From the IMG/VR virus record IMGVR_UViG_3300025120_013106, positions 1 through 22,154 of that record: a stretch of 22,154 nt of DNA; one strand, written 5' to 3'. Of this stretch, positions 7,345 through 14,446 are shown piece by piece. This DNA is from a virus. Positions within the stretch are counted from its first letter, which is position 1; each line of letters begins with the position of its first letter. The position numbers and the translations under genes were made by a program. Under the pieces are notes generated by a model. It was not told where the DNA came from. It searched no databases and was given only the letters and a program-made list of their open reading frames with translations.

Positions 7345-9209
7345 AAAGTGATTTTTTAGATTCAATCGGGGTTGAAGTCTCAACCTTAACGCGAGAAATC
7401 AAGGAAAGAGTTTGGATTCCTCGCGCTCGTTTGAATTTTGGCGCCTATTGCGAGGAAAATATCATCCTAAATTCAAGTGAAAATAGCGCGTACGCTGGTC
7501 CGTATTCGCGAGAAATGACTCCTTCAGTCTCTCGTTTTCTTGAGGAATTTTTGGACGGTGGTGGTGGTGAAAGGTGGCGGGAGTGTTACGGGGCTAAAGG
7601 TTCACAAGCTGCGGTTACTGCTCATTCATTAATGGAGATGGTTCGAAGGGCTGATTATGCTCCTACAAACATTGTTTACGGGATCGACGCTCAGAAAAAT
7701 GCCGGGGCTATTGCGGAAAGATACGTTGAGTTTTTAAAAAGCTCGCAGTCAATGGGCGATATTGTTGCCAAGCTTCCAGAGTCTTATTTGAAGGGCGACG
7801 TGATTTCTCTGCCAGGGATGAAATGTTATTTTGTTGGTTCTGGCTCTGTGGGTCAAGCGGCTAGCAAACCCGGCGTTGGCCTCGTTGTCATCGATGAAAT
7901 AGACACCCATAAAGAAACAAAGGTAGACGGGTCGACAGTTCACCTTTTCGCACAACGGGGCAAGGCAACGGTCAGCGGGAAAATCCTGGGCTTTTCAAAA
8001 CCTACCATTGAGGAGGGGCAAATCTGGCAGTTGGTTAATACTGGTTCGGGTCACCGAGATTTTGTTCCGTGTAAACATTGCGGGCATTTTCAATATCTTA
8101 AAATGAGCCAGGTTCGCTACCAACATTTGCGCGACAAGTTTGGCGACCTTGATCTTGCTAAGGTGATCCAGGGGGCAGAATACGAATGCGAGAGTTGCGG
8201 AGGGATGCACCAGGAGTCAGACAAGAAAGAAATGCTCGCGAACGGGGAAGTCAGGGCAACCAACTACCTCGAGAAAGGAGAAGGCGACGCAAAGGAAAAG
8301 GTTCCTGCTTGGCTCCCGAAACGAATGAGTTTTTACCATAACGACCTTTATGCCCTCTGGGAGAATAGCCGCTGGGGAAACCTAGCTGCGGAAAGACACG
8401 CGGCTGGGCGGGAACCAGTTAAGCTTAAAGGATTTCTCCAGGATAGACTCGGTGAAGCTTGGGCGGAAGGCGGAGCTCGAAGGGTGCGCTTGAGTGACGT
8501 CAGGGATATGTGTGGTGACTACCGCCGGGGAACCGTAAATAAAAAGCCCATCCTTTGCGGAGTCTTTGCGGATACCCAAGACGATTCGTGGAAGGCCGTT
8601 AAAGTCGGATTTTCTGCGGACGGGGATATTATGGTTTCTGATTGGGGGTCGTTTCTTACCTGGAAAAATTTACTGTCTTGGGCTCGAGCCGGAATTGACC
8701 ACGATGGCGTGAAATACTCGGTTCGATGCAATCTCACTGATGAAGGGGGGCATCGGACTTATGAGGTCAGAAATAATTGCTCGAAGCTTGCGCCCCTGTT
8801 TAATCCTTCAAAAGGTATAGGTGGCATGCAGGTGAGGCAACGGGGTGGCGACCTCCTTCGTTGGAGTAAAAGCCGAGTCTTTAAAACAACACAAGAAGGA
8901 ATGAGATTGGTCAAGGTGCTTCACTACGATGATGATTCATATCGGCGGCTTTTGTATCGAACGCTCATTCTGGACCGCGACCAAGTCGACGAAGACGGGG
9001 TTGAGGTCGAGCAATTTGGAAAGCTTACCTTTCCCGTTGACGCTCTTCGTGACGATGAATTCCTCCTTGAAATCTGCAGAGAGTACCAAGTAAAAAAGGC
9101 GGGAAAATGGGGATGGGAACGAGAATCTGGTCCGAATGATTTTGGAGACGCTTTAAAAATGTCGGTGATTGGTCGAGATGTTTGGTGCCGTTCAGCGGTT
9201 CGAGATTAG
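7341..9209 (+). CDS. terL: Terminase large subunit, GpA family
   Basis: 622 residues. It packages DNA into the prohead using an N-terminal ATPase and cuts it with a C-terminal nuclease. GpA-type features are GPYSREMTP at about 53-61, Walker B VVIDEID at 182-188, and a zinc-ribbon insertion with CKHC at 244-247 and CESC at 283-286. The nuclease core begins near GVFADTQDDSW at 407-417, where Asp411 is a likely metal ligand; a late acidic motif is GPNDFGDALK near 605. Walker A is poorly conserved: the expected place holds GAKGSQAAVT at 84-93, without a standard GKT/S. It is coupled to the small subunit by ATGA and ends the early-side operon. Confidence 0.9.
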   Translation: MKSDFLDSIGVEVSTLTREIKERVWIPRARLNFGAYCEENIILNSSENSAYAGPYSREMTPSVSRFLEEFLDGGGGERWRECYGAKGSQAAVTAHSLMEMVRRADYAPTNIVYGIDAQKNAGAIAERYVEFLKSSQSMGDIVAKLPESYLKGDVISLPGMKCYFVGSGSVGQAASKPGVGLVVIDEIDTHKETKVDGSTVHLFAQRGKATVSGKILGFSKPTIEEGQIWQLVNTGSGHRDFVPCKHCGHFQYLKMSQVRYQHLRDKFGDLDLAKVIQGAEYECESCGGMHQESDKKEMLANGEVRATNYLEKGEGDAKEKVPAWLPKRMSFYHNDLYALWENSRWGNLAAERHAAGREPVKLKGFLQDRLGEAWAEGGARRVRLSDVRDMCGDYRRGTVNKKPILCGVFADTQDDSWKAVKVGFSADGDIMVSDWGSFLTWKNLLSWARAGIDHDGVKYSVRCNLTDEGGHRTYEVRNNCSKLAPLFNPSKGIGGMQVRQRGGDLLRWSKSRVFKTTQEGMRLVKVLHYDDDSYRRLLYRTLILDRDQVDEDGVEVEQFGKLTFPVDALRDDEFLLEICREYQVKKAGKWGWERESGPNDFGDALKMSVIGRDVWCRSAVRD

Positions 9210-9221
9210 GAACAAAAAAAA

Positions 9222-9271
9222 GTGACGAAAAGTTACATTTTAGGGTTGCATCATACGTAACGATAAGTTAC
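9222..9271. promoter_or_regulatory. Two 15-bp operator-like sites
   Basis: GTGACGAAAAGTTAC (9222-9236) and GTAACGATAAGTTAC (9257-9271) agree in 13 of 15 positions and are imperfect or perfect inverted repeats (GTAAC-N5-GTTAC). They start 35 bases apart, a little over three helical turns. They lie in the only 100-base gap before the three-gene AT-rich cassette. The downstream HTH protein at 9898 may bind here. A terminase recognition site is an alternative. I could not identify a clear promoter. Confidence 0.55.
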
Positions 9272-9309
9272 CTTTTTTACATCGAAGCAAGAGACCGCTT
9301 CACGTTGAT

Positions 9310-9558
9310 ATGAAACTAAGAAACGCCAAAAACAAGTTAGAGAAATCAGGTTTTGCTGTAAGAATTAAACCTTGGGGCTGTTACAAAGCCGAAAGAGAAT
9401 TTGGAAAATACGTCATAGAATTCCAAGCTGATTGTGATGGGGATATAGGACATTTTTCTGTCAGGCGAAAAGATGATTTGCCAGATATGCAGTCAGATTA
9501 CTGCCCTTATTTCTTTTTTGATACCTGCAAAAGAGCCATTGAATTTGCATCAGACTAA
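9310..9558 (+). CDS. Small unknown protein of AT-rich cassette
   Basis: 82 residues. It begins with a basic helix (KLRNAKNKLEKSGF) and continues with alternating strands, including YVIEFQADCDGDIGHFSVRR and a LPDMQSDYCPYFFFDTCKRA segment. It has four cysteines but no clear metal motif. The DNA is visibly richer in A+T than the terminase and portal genes on either side, which suggests separate origin. No Shine-Dalgarno sequence and no TTGAC element precede it. It looks like the many small accessory proteins of phages; function unknown. Confidence 0.5.
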   Translation: MKLRNAKNKLEKSGFAVRIKPWGCYKAEREFGKYVIEFQADCDGDIGHFSVRRKDDLPDMQSDYCPYFFFDTCKRAIEFASD

Positions 9559-9592
9559 TAGATATAAAATTTGAAGTCTAAAAAATAAAACC

Positions 9593-9898
9593 ATGAAAAA
9601 AACAAATTATCACTTTGAAAAAATCGCAAAGGCTCGGCTTGAGTCAACTTACGGGGACATTGATGAGTGGGAAGACGAGTTTATTGATGAAGATTCGGAG
9701 ATCGTAACGACTCGAGAGACTCTTGAAGATTTTAAAGAAGGTTCAAAAGGCTGGGCTGAAGCAAGCGGGTTTCGCTCGTTTGATCTTGAGGGGCATTCAT
9801 GTTTTTTTTGGGAGTCAATGCAAGGATTCAAGGGGCAAGCTCGCGAAAGTATAGTTGTCGTTGATTTTGGAGATTTTCGGTGTGCCTACAAATTTTAA
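9593..9898 (+). CDS. Small acidic unknown protein of cassette
   Basis: 101 residues, strongly acidic (DIDEWEDEFIDEDSE near 22-36), with a hydrophobic, strand-rich C-terminal half (SFDLEGHSCFFWESM, then ESIVVVDFGDFRCAYKF). An A-rich leader precedes the ATG. Its stop overlaps the next start in TAATG, so it is coupled to the HTH gene that follows. An acidic partner before a small HTH protein resembles toxin-antitoxin or anti-host pairs, but I see no motif of a known toxin. Confidence 0.5.
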   Translation: MKKTNYHFEKIAKARLESTYGDIDEWEDEFIDEDSEIVTTRETLEDFKEGSKGWAEASGFRSFDLEGHSCFFWESMQGFKGQARESIVVVDFGDFRCAYKF

Positions 9899-10074
9899 TG
9901 ACGTCCGAAGAATATAAATCAATTCGAAAAAAGCTCGGCCTGACTCAGGCCGAGCTTTCGGCTGTTCTTGGTGTTTCTAGAAAAACCATAAACTTTCGAG
10001 AAAGCGGCTCTACTAAAATCACCGAGGAAGCTCGCCTGGCGATTCTTTTGCTTAAAAAAAACAAACGGCCATAG
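9898..10074 (+). CDS. Small Xre-type HTH regulator
   Basis: 58 residues from the ATG at 9898, which shares a base with the previous stop; the frame is open to a GTG at 9880 but that overlaps the upstream gene. EYKSIRKKLGLTQAELSAVL, then GVSRKTINFRESGSTKITEE, is a complete five-helix Cro/C1 HTH with little else. Such mini-regulators usually bind a nearby operator; the paired sites at 9222-9271 are the obvious candidates. The gene also carries a perfect 12-bp hairpin (see the entry at 9927). Confidence 0.72.
   Translation: MTSEEYKSIRKKLGLTQAELSAVLGVSRKTINFRESGSTKITEEARLAILLLKKNKRP
9927..9958 (-). terminator. Perfect 12-bp hairpin inside the HTH gene, terminator-like on the minus strand
   Basis: AAAGCTCGGCCT (9930-9941) and AGGCCGAGCTTT (9947-9958) pair perfectly around a 5-base loop. 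Six A precede the GC-rich core on the plus strand, so a minus-strand transcript would read a GC-rich stem and then TTTTTT, the form of an intrinsic terminator. On the plus strand only three T follow. The sequence encodes the conserved HTH residues KKLGLTQAEL. It may stop antisense transcription, or the palindrome may be a by-product of coding. Confidence 0.45.
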
Positions 10075-10075
10075 A

Positions 10076-10095
10076 TTGACAAGCGGTGGCTCAAT
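10076..10095 (+). promoter_or_regulatory. TTGAC start-associated element, gpW-position gene
   Basis: TTGACA begins one base after the preceding TAG stop. Fifteen bases separate TTGAC from the ATG at 10096. The spacer ends in GGCTCAAT, close to the spacer before 12281. Confidence 0.6.
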
Positions 10096-10413
10096 ATGAG
10101 TCAACCGATCAATCGAGCTCTCGTTAGAAGTCTTGCCAGGCTTCACACTGTCGCAGAGCTCACCACTAAGCTCGATGCCGCAACCGCTGAGCTCGAACAA
10201 GCAATGTCGGCGGAAGTCGTGGTGACAGGTGCCAACATGAAAGAATCGGGAACCACTGGAGAATATTTGAGTGGAGCCCTAGATTTAAAGGTGAGAACCT
10301 ACGAGGCCGCTATCGGGCTTCGAAAAAGGACGGATGCCGGGGCAGGCACTAACGGCGGGCCTAACCGAAAAATGAATCACGTTAACTTTAGATTCCGCGA
10401 GTGGGGATTCTAA
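10096..10413 (+). CDS. Small protein in gpW (head-tail joining) position
   Basis: 105 residues. The first 40 are helical and rather hydrophobic (ALVRSLARLHTVAELTTKLD, then AATAELEQAM), followed by a short strand segment (AEVVVTGANMKES) and GALDLKVRTYEAAIG. Lambda and its relatives place the small head-tail joining protein gpW between the large terminase and portal, and this gene holds that place. I cannot see enough gpW sequence to assign it by motif. It starts after a TTGAC element and has no Shine-Dalgarno sequence. Confidence 0.5.
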   Translation: MSQPINRALVRSLARLHTVAELTTKLDAATAELEQAMSAEVVVTGANMKESGTTGEYLSGALDLKVRTYEAAIGLRKRTDAGAGTNGGPNRKMNHVNFRFREWGF

Positions 10414-10417
10414 GCGG

Positions 10418-10437
10418 TTGACGTAGTCGCCTAACGC
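10418..10437 (+). promoter_or_regulatory. TTGAC start-associated element, portal gene
   Basis: TTGACG with 15 bases to the ATG at 10438, four bases after the preceding TAA stop. No Shine-Dalgarno sequence is present. Confidence 0.6.
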
Positions 10438-11964
10438 ATGGGGCAGGACTCAAAAAAATCACGGCGAGGCACTAGGGCGGGAAAGAAAGTTCAGGCCAAG
10501 CGGAAGACCGCAAAAGGACCGGTTGACGGCCTTCCAAAAACAAAATCTGACCTGGTCAAAATGATTTCCTCCTGGGATGCCGCAAGGCATTCCGACCGTC
10601 GTGGCCGGGTTGTCATGCCGTCACTTAATCCGAAGCGAAGAGTTTCACCGACGGAAAGGCTGGAGATTTCCAGGAAAGTTGAGGCGGCCGAGCAGAATGT
10701 TGGATTTGTAAAACGTGCCATTGAGGGCCCGGCTCGGCTTGTTGGAAATTTGCACCCACAGAGCCAGGCTGGCAATGCGGACTTTGAAGCCGAGATCGAA
10801 GAAAAAGTTGGAAACAGATTGAAAAACCATCTAGCATTTGACGGGGCGGGGAATTTCGATTTTTTGGACTGGCAAACCTGGGTTCGAGAATCAAAAATCA
10901 GGACTGGCGATTGTCTGACTGTTTTGGCCTCGGGGCCGGATGGGGCGGCTCGCGTGATGTGTTACGAGGGGAACCAGATCGGCGACGGTCAAGGAAGACG
11001 CGACCAGCCGGAAAACCTTTATGATGGAATCTTTCTTGACCGCTTTGGTGGACGCTCTGGATTTCAGCTTTTAGACGATGAAGGAAAGGCGGCGAAGGTT
11101 GTTTCTCGCGATCGAGCCATTTATCACTCAATCGGAGGGCGAGCCGGGCGGGTTCGATCAGTGTCTGGTTTGGCTCATGCGGTTGCCAACTTCCTCGATA
11201 TGGTCGAAATTATAAGTGACACCAAGCACGGAATTAAGGTGGCTGCCTTGTGGGGGGCTTGGATTGAACAAGCGGCAACCGAAAGTAATGAAGATCCAGG
11301 GGAAGACCTCAGAGGCTTTCTGGAGGCGGCGAGTGAAACTGCTGAAATTGCTGAGGTCGAAAATCTTCAAGCCGGGGAAACGTTGGCGGACGGAAATGTT
11401 CTTTCTGTCGAGGATGTCGTCCAGGGCGGTCGCTTCCAAGAGTTTTCTCCAGGGCAGAGCCTGCACACCATGACAGACACGCGTCCTCATCCAAACGTGC
11501 TCGGTCTTTTGTCTTGGTTGATTAGAGACATGGCTTGGGGGCTTCCTCACGGTGGGCTTTCTCCCGAAGTTCTATGGGACGCGTCTCAGATGAATGGCCC
11601 CGGGATGCGCTTTGTGATGGCGGAAACTCGGAGATTTGTCGCTGATGAACAAGAACGCGGGAGACGCGACTGCCAACGTATTTGGATGTACTTCGCCGCT
11701 AAGGAATCGAAGCGGGGCAATCTGGTCATTCCCGCCGAGTTGCAGGATACTTGGTGGAAGACGTCTTGGATTCCTCAAGCCGATTTGACGATCGACCGGG
11801 GCCGCGACGGGAAGCTTGATCTTGCTCTCCTCGATCAAGGGTTAATGACTCGTGAAGAATGGTGGGCTCGTCAGGGGAAAGATTGGAAGACGGAAGAGGC
11901 GAGAGTTGCCAGAGAAAAACAATTTATCAACGAACAACGGGCCGCGGCCGGTTTGCTAGATTAG
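10438..11964 (+). CDS. Portal protein, lambda gpB family
   Basis: 508 residues. Portals form the dodecameric ring at the capsid vertex through which DNA passes. Lambda-type features are visible: an N-terminal helix with SRKVEAAEQNVGFVKRAIEG, a wing with TGDCLTVLAS, and IISDTKHGIKVAALWGAWIE. Near 370-405 is the signature stretch GLLSWLIRDMAWGLPHGGLS, then PEVLWDASQMNGPGMRFVMA. The first 30 residues are very basic (KKSRRGTRAGKKVQAKRKTA). Length is typical for the family. It follows the gpW-position gene and precedes the HAD and protease genes. Confidence 0.88.
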   Translation: MGQDSKKSRRGTRAGKKVQAKRKTAKGPVDGLPKTKSDLVKMISSWDAARHSDRRGRVVMPSLNPKRRVSPTERLEISRKVEAAEQNVGFVKRAIEGPARLVGNLHPQSQAGNADFEAEIEEKVGNRLKNHLAFDGAGNFDFLDWQTWVRESKIRTGDCLTVLASGPDGAARVMCYEGNQIGDGQGRRDQPENLYDGIFLDRFGGRSGFQLLDDEGKAAKVVSRDRAIYHSIGGRAGRVRSVSGLAHAVANFLDMVEIISDTKHGIKVAALWGAWIEQAATESNEDPGEDLRGFLEAASETAEIAEVENLQAGETLADGNVLSVEDVVQGGRFQEFSPGQSLHTMTDTRPHPNVLGLLSWLIRDMAWGLPHGGLSPEVLWDASQMNGPGMRFVMAETRRFVADEQERGRRDCQRIWMYFAAKESKRGNLVIPAELQDTWWKTSWIPQADLTIDRGRDGKLDLALLDQGLMTREEWWARQGKDWKTEEARVAREKQFINEQRAAAGLLD

Positions 11965-11965
11965 C

Positions 11966-12259
11966 ATGGCAAAAAGTAAATTTGCGCCCGCGAGGTGTAT
12001 TTCGATTGACGTAGATGGAACGCTTTTGAAGCGCGGGAAATTAAACTGGCCCCTCGCGAATTGGGCAAAGCAGAAAAAGCTCGAGGGCTTCGAGGTCATC
12101 TTGTGGACTGCTCGCGGCCGACCACATGCCGAGGCCGTGGTGGAAAGGTTTGGGCTCGAGGATCATTTTTCGGCTGTCATCGGGAAGCCTGGTTACATTG
12201 TCGATGATATGGGATGGAAGTGGACCAGGTTCACAAAGATCGTGACGAAGTTTCTCTAG
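11966..12259 (+). CDS. Small HAD-superfamily hydrolase
   Basis: 97 residues. HAD motifs are complete: DVDGTL at 15-20 (nucleophile Asp15 and acid/base Asp17), ILWTARG with Thr48, GKPGY with Lys74, and IVDDMG with Asp80-Asp81. No cap domain is present, so the active site would be open and may accept a large substrate such as a nucleic acid or protein phosphate. It lies between portal and head protease, one base after the portal stop, where lambda-like phages have no phosphatase. It has neither a TTGAC element nor a clear Shine-Dalgarno sequence and may be translated by reinitiation after the portal gene. Confidence 0.78.
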   Translation: MAKSKFAPARCISIDVDGTLLKRGKLNWPLANWAKQKKLEGFEVILWTARGRPHAEAVVERFGLEDHFSAVIGKPGYIVDDMGWKWTRFTKIVTKFL

Positions 12260-12280
12260 TTGACGGCCTGGGCTCAATCT
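12260..12280 (+). promoter_or_regulatory. TTGAC start-associated element, head protease gene
   Basis: TTGACG begins immediately after the TAG stop of the HAD gene, with 16 bases to the ATG at 12281. The TTG is in frame and could be misread as the start codon. Confidence 0.6.
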
Positions 12281-13462
12281 ATGGCTCGAAAAGAATCTTG
12301 GTTTGAAATCAGCAACTCGGCGGACCTTGCGCCGCGTAACGAAGGCGGCCGCGTCGCACGCGTCGACATTATGGGGCCAATTGGTGGCTGGGATGTTTCT
12401 GGTTCTGAGTTTTTGCGAGAGCTTAAAGACCTGGGAGACGTCGACTCCATAGATTTGCGGATCCATTCACCGGGCGGTTCGGTACTAGATGGGTTAGCCC
12501 TTTTTAACGGAATCAAAAACCATCCGGCTCATGTTGTCGCCAGGGTCGAAGGGCTTGCTGCTTCGATGGGTTCAGTCGTATTGATGGCAGCCGATGAAGT
12601 GGAAATCCCAGAAAACGCTTATGTCATGATTCACAACGTCAGCGGCGGAGCCTACGGGGACATTGAGGAGCTAGAATCCATGGCTGCCCTGATGAGAAAA
12701 CTTCAAGACGACGTGACCGATCTTTATGCCGACGCGACCGGGAAAGACAGGAGTGAAATAGCCAAGCTGATGGCGGAAGAGACTTGGATGAACGGAGAAG
12801 ACGCGGTCCAAAATGGATTTGCAACCCGCGTGTTGGAGCCAGTCAAAGCGGCCGCTTGTGCCGACCTTGAGACGCTCGTTTCTAAATTTGAAAACGTCCC
12901 GGCGGCCGTGCTTGAGCTACAGGGAGAAGAGCCTGCCGAGGAGAAAGCCAAGGTCGAAGAAATCGAGGACTCACTCGAGGAAGACCATGCCGAAGAATCC
13001 GACGAGGAATCGGCCGAGGCCGACCAGGAGGAAATCGAGAAAGAATTGCAGGACGAAGTTAAGGCGAAAGCCGAGCTCTCGACTTGGGGAAGAATTTTGG
13101 CCGCTCTATCGGGTGATAAGAGCGCCGAGAACGACGGAGGATCGAGCGCTAAAGCTGCTCTCCAACGTGCTGAAAAACTCGAGGCGGAACTCTCCGGCCG
13201 AGTTGATGAGATCGACAAAATCGAGGCTGAGCTTCAAATTTTACGGTCTCAAAACAAGGAGCTCGAAAGCGCCGCTTTAACAGTCGAATCCCGCTTGATT
13301 GAGTGTGGTTTTGACTTTGCAGAGGCGGCCGACCTTCCGGCTCCAAACCAGAACAAAATCGGGAACGCCCTGGAGACTTACCTAGGAATGCAACCAGGTC
13401 AGGAACGAAGAGAATTCTTTGCAAAAAACCGCAAAGAAATCGAAAGACTTCAATCAGAGTAA
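12281..13462 (+). CDS. ClpP-like head maturation protease fused to scaffold region
   Basis: 393 residues from the ATG at 12281, preferred over the in-frame TTG at 12260 because that TTG belongs to the TTGAC element. Residues 24-195 are a ClpP/S14-type serine protease: oxyanion glycines in HSPGGS (62-67), nucleophile Ser95 in GLAASMG and His118 in MIHN. Glu167 occupies the position of the third residue in ETWMNGEDAVQNGF. From about 205 the protein is very acidic, then forms a coiled coil (about 285-340: AALQRAEKLEAELSGRVDEI), as in scaffolding proteins. In many phages protease and scaffold share one gene; the protease processes the scaffold during capsid maturation. It lies directly before the capsid gene. 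Confidence 0.85.
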   Translation: MARKESWFEISNSADLAPRNEGGRVARVDIMGPIGGWDVSGSEFLRELKDLGDVDSIDLRIHSPGGSVLDGLALFNGIKNHPAHVVARVEGLAASMGSVVLMAADEVEIPENAYVMIHNVSGGAYGDIEELESMAALMRKLQDDVTDLYADATGKDRSEIAKLMAEETWMNGEDAVQNGFATRVLEPVKAAACADLETLVSKFENVPAAVLELQGEEPAEEKAKVEEIEDSLEEDHAEESDEESAEADQEEIEKELQDEVKAKAELSTWGRILAALSGDKSAENDGGSSAKAALQRAEKLEAELSGRVDEIDKIEAELQILRSQNKELESAALTVESRLIECGFDFAEAADLPAPNQNKIGNALETYLGMQPGQERREFFAKNRKEIERLQSE

Positions 13463-13506
13463 GGGCGACAAAAACTAAAACTAAAAAAACTTAACTATCT
13501 AAAAAA
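13463..13506 (+). promoter_or_regulatory. A-rich leader of the capsid gene
   Basis: The 44 bases before the capsid ATG consist largely of A, with repeats of ACTAAAA and six to seven A directly before the start. No Shine-Dalgarno sequence and no TTGAC element are present. An unstructured A-rich leader can support strong translation without Shine-Dalgarno pairing. Similar but shorter A-rich leaders precede the genes at 6685 and 9593. Confidence 0.45.
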
Positions 13507-14358
13507 ATGGCTAACTCATTCGCATCAGCTTTAGCAGTGGATACACTCGCTGAAGAATCAATTACAACCTTGGGGCCAGTGCTTTCCGTACTGGACAACT
13601 TCAGCTTAGACGTGGCTGTCAATCCCGTCGCTCCTGGCTCTCGCATCCAGGTCGAAGTCGTTTCGGGTGGCGCAACCGCTCAGACAAATCCCTCAAGCTA
13701 CACCTCAAGCAGTGACTCCACAAAAATCGCTCGTGCTGTCACAGTCAACCAGCACTCGATTTCATTCAAGGTTACTCAAGCCGAGCTTAACAACGGTCAC
13801 CGTCTTCGCTCACTTCTTCGGAAGAATCTCCAGGTTATTGGAACCGCTTGCCGCGATGCGGTTTTTGCTCCAATCACAGCAGCAAACTATGGGGCCGCTG
13901 TTCTTGATTCAACCGCGGCGGATTTCGACGCAAGCGATCTCCAGACCGTTTGGGGTGCTTGTAAAGACTTCCCAACTCGTCACTTGATTCTTGATGGAGG
14001 ATACTTTTCGAAGCTACTCCCAACAAACGCCGATTCGTTCCTTCCTGGTCAATCGGGTGCTTACGGTTTTGATTCAATCGGGATGAATAACGCCTGGGCC
14101 GGGGCTGAAGCGAAGTGCATTGGTTTTGTTGGATCACAAGATGCTCTTGCAATCGCTTCCGGAGAGCCAATTATGGACGATGAAATCCAGGATCTCCTGA
14201 GCTTCTACGAAGGCGTTGAACTTCCCGGAGGTTTAACGGCTTACCTTTCAAGCTTTACGGATCTTGCGACTCGCACTCGCTACATGAACATCAGCGTAAT
14301 GCTTGGTGCCGCTGTGGGCGATAATACGGCTGGAGCGATTATCACGGATGGAACCTAG
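13507..14358 (+). CDS. Major capsid protein
   Basis: 283 residues. Assignment rests on position directly after the protease-scaffold gene, size, and composition: even, few charged clusters, rich in Ala, Ser and Thr. Recognisable stretches are IQVEVVSGGATAQTNPSSYT near 46-65, a long helix at TQAELNNGHRLRSLLRKNLQ near 90-109 (the spine-helix place of an HK97 fold), and RHLILDGGYFSKLL near 158-171. Arginine codons are almost all CGC or CGT (8 of 9), while neighbouring genes use many CGA, CGG and AGG, which fits very high expression. An intrinsic terminator follows. No separate decoration protein is seen. Confidence 0.8.
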   Translation: MANSFASALAVDTLAEESITTLGPVLSVLDNFSLDVAVNPVAPGSRIQVEVVSGGATAQTNPSSYTSSSDSTKIARAVTVNQHSISFKVTQAELNNGHRLRSLLRKNLQVIGTACRDAVFAPITAANYGAAVLDSTAADFDASDLQTVWGACKDFPTRHLILDGGYFSKLLPTNADSFLPGQSGAYGFDSIGMNNAWAGAEAKCIGFVGSQDALAIASGEPIMDDEIQDLLSFYEGVELPGGLTAYLSSFTDLATRTRYMNISVMLGAAVGDNTAGAIITDGT

Positions 14359-14378
14359 AATTTAAAACAACCATTGGC

Positions 14379-14413
14379 AGCGCGGAGAGTCGGAAGGCTT
14401 TCCGCGCTTTTTT
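14379..14413 (+). terminator. Intrinsic terminator after the capsid gene
   Basis: AGCGCGGA (14379-14386) and TCCGCGCT (14401-14408) form a perfect 8-bp stem followed by six T. It lies 20 bases after the capsid stop. It must be leaky, or a new promoter must follow, because the next gene starts only 33 bases later. Confidence 0.85.
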
Positions 14414-14426
14414 GTGTCCTGGTGGA

Positions 14427-14446
14427 TTGACGAGATCGGTCAGACT
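14427..14446 (+). promoter_or_regulatory. TTGAC start-associated element after capsid terminator
   Basis: TTGACG with 15 bases to the ATG at 14447. It lies 13 bases past the T run of the terminator and is not next to a stop codon, so the element does not depend on an upstream stop. Confidence 0.6.

Noticed and set aside
9298-9315. TTCACGTTGATATGAA resembling a parS site
   Set aside because: Only the outer bases fit the parS pattern, the centre does not, and there is one copy overlapping a start codon.
10076-10095. TTGACA as the -35 box of a promoter for each following gene
   Set aside because: With a 17-base spacer the -10 box would fall on or after the start codon; no TATAAT-like sequence is present there. 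A promoter for a longer downstream product is not excluded.
12260-12280. TTG as start codon of the head protease (likewise at 15664 and 16120)
   Set aside because: At 12260 and 15664 the TTG is part of the TTGAC element, and at 16120 the TTG lies just before it. In six other genes the element's TTG is out of frame, so it is not being used as a start.
12724-13218. 164-codon minus-strand frame across the scaffold region
   Set aside because: Ser-rich low complexity arises from the antisense of Glu/Ala codons; no independent support.
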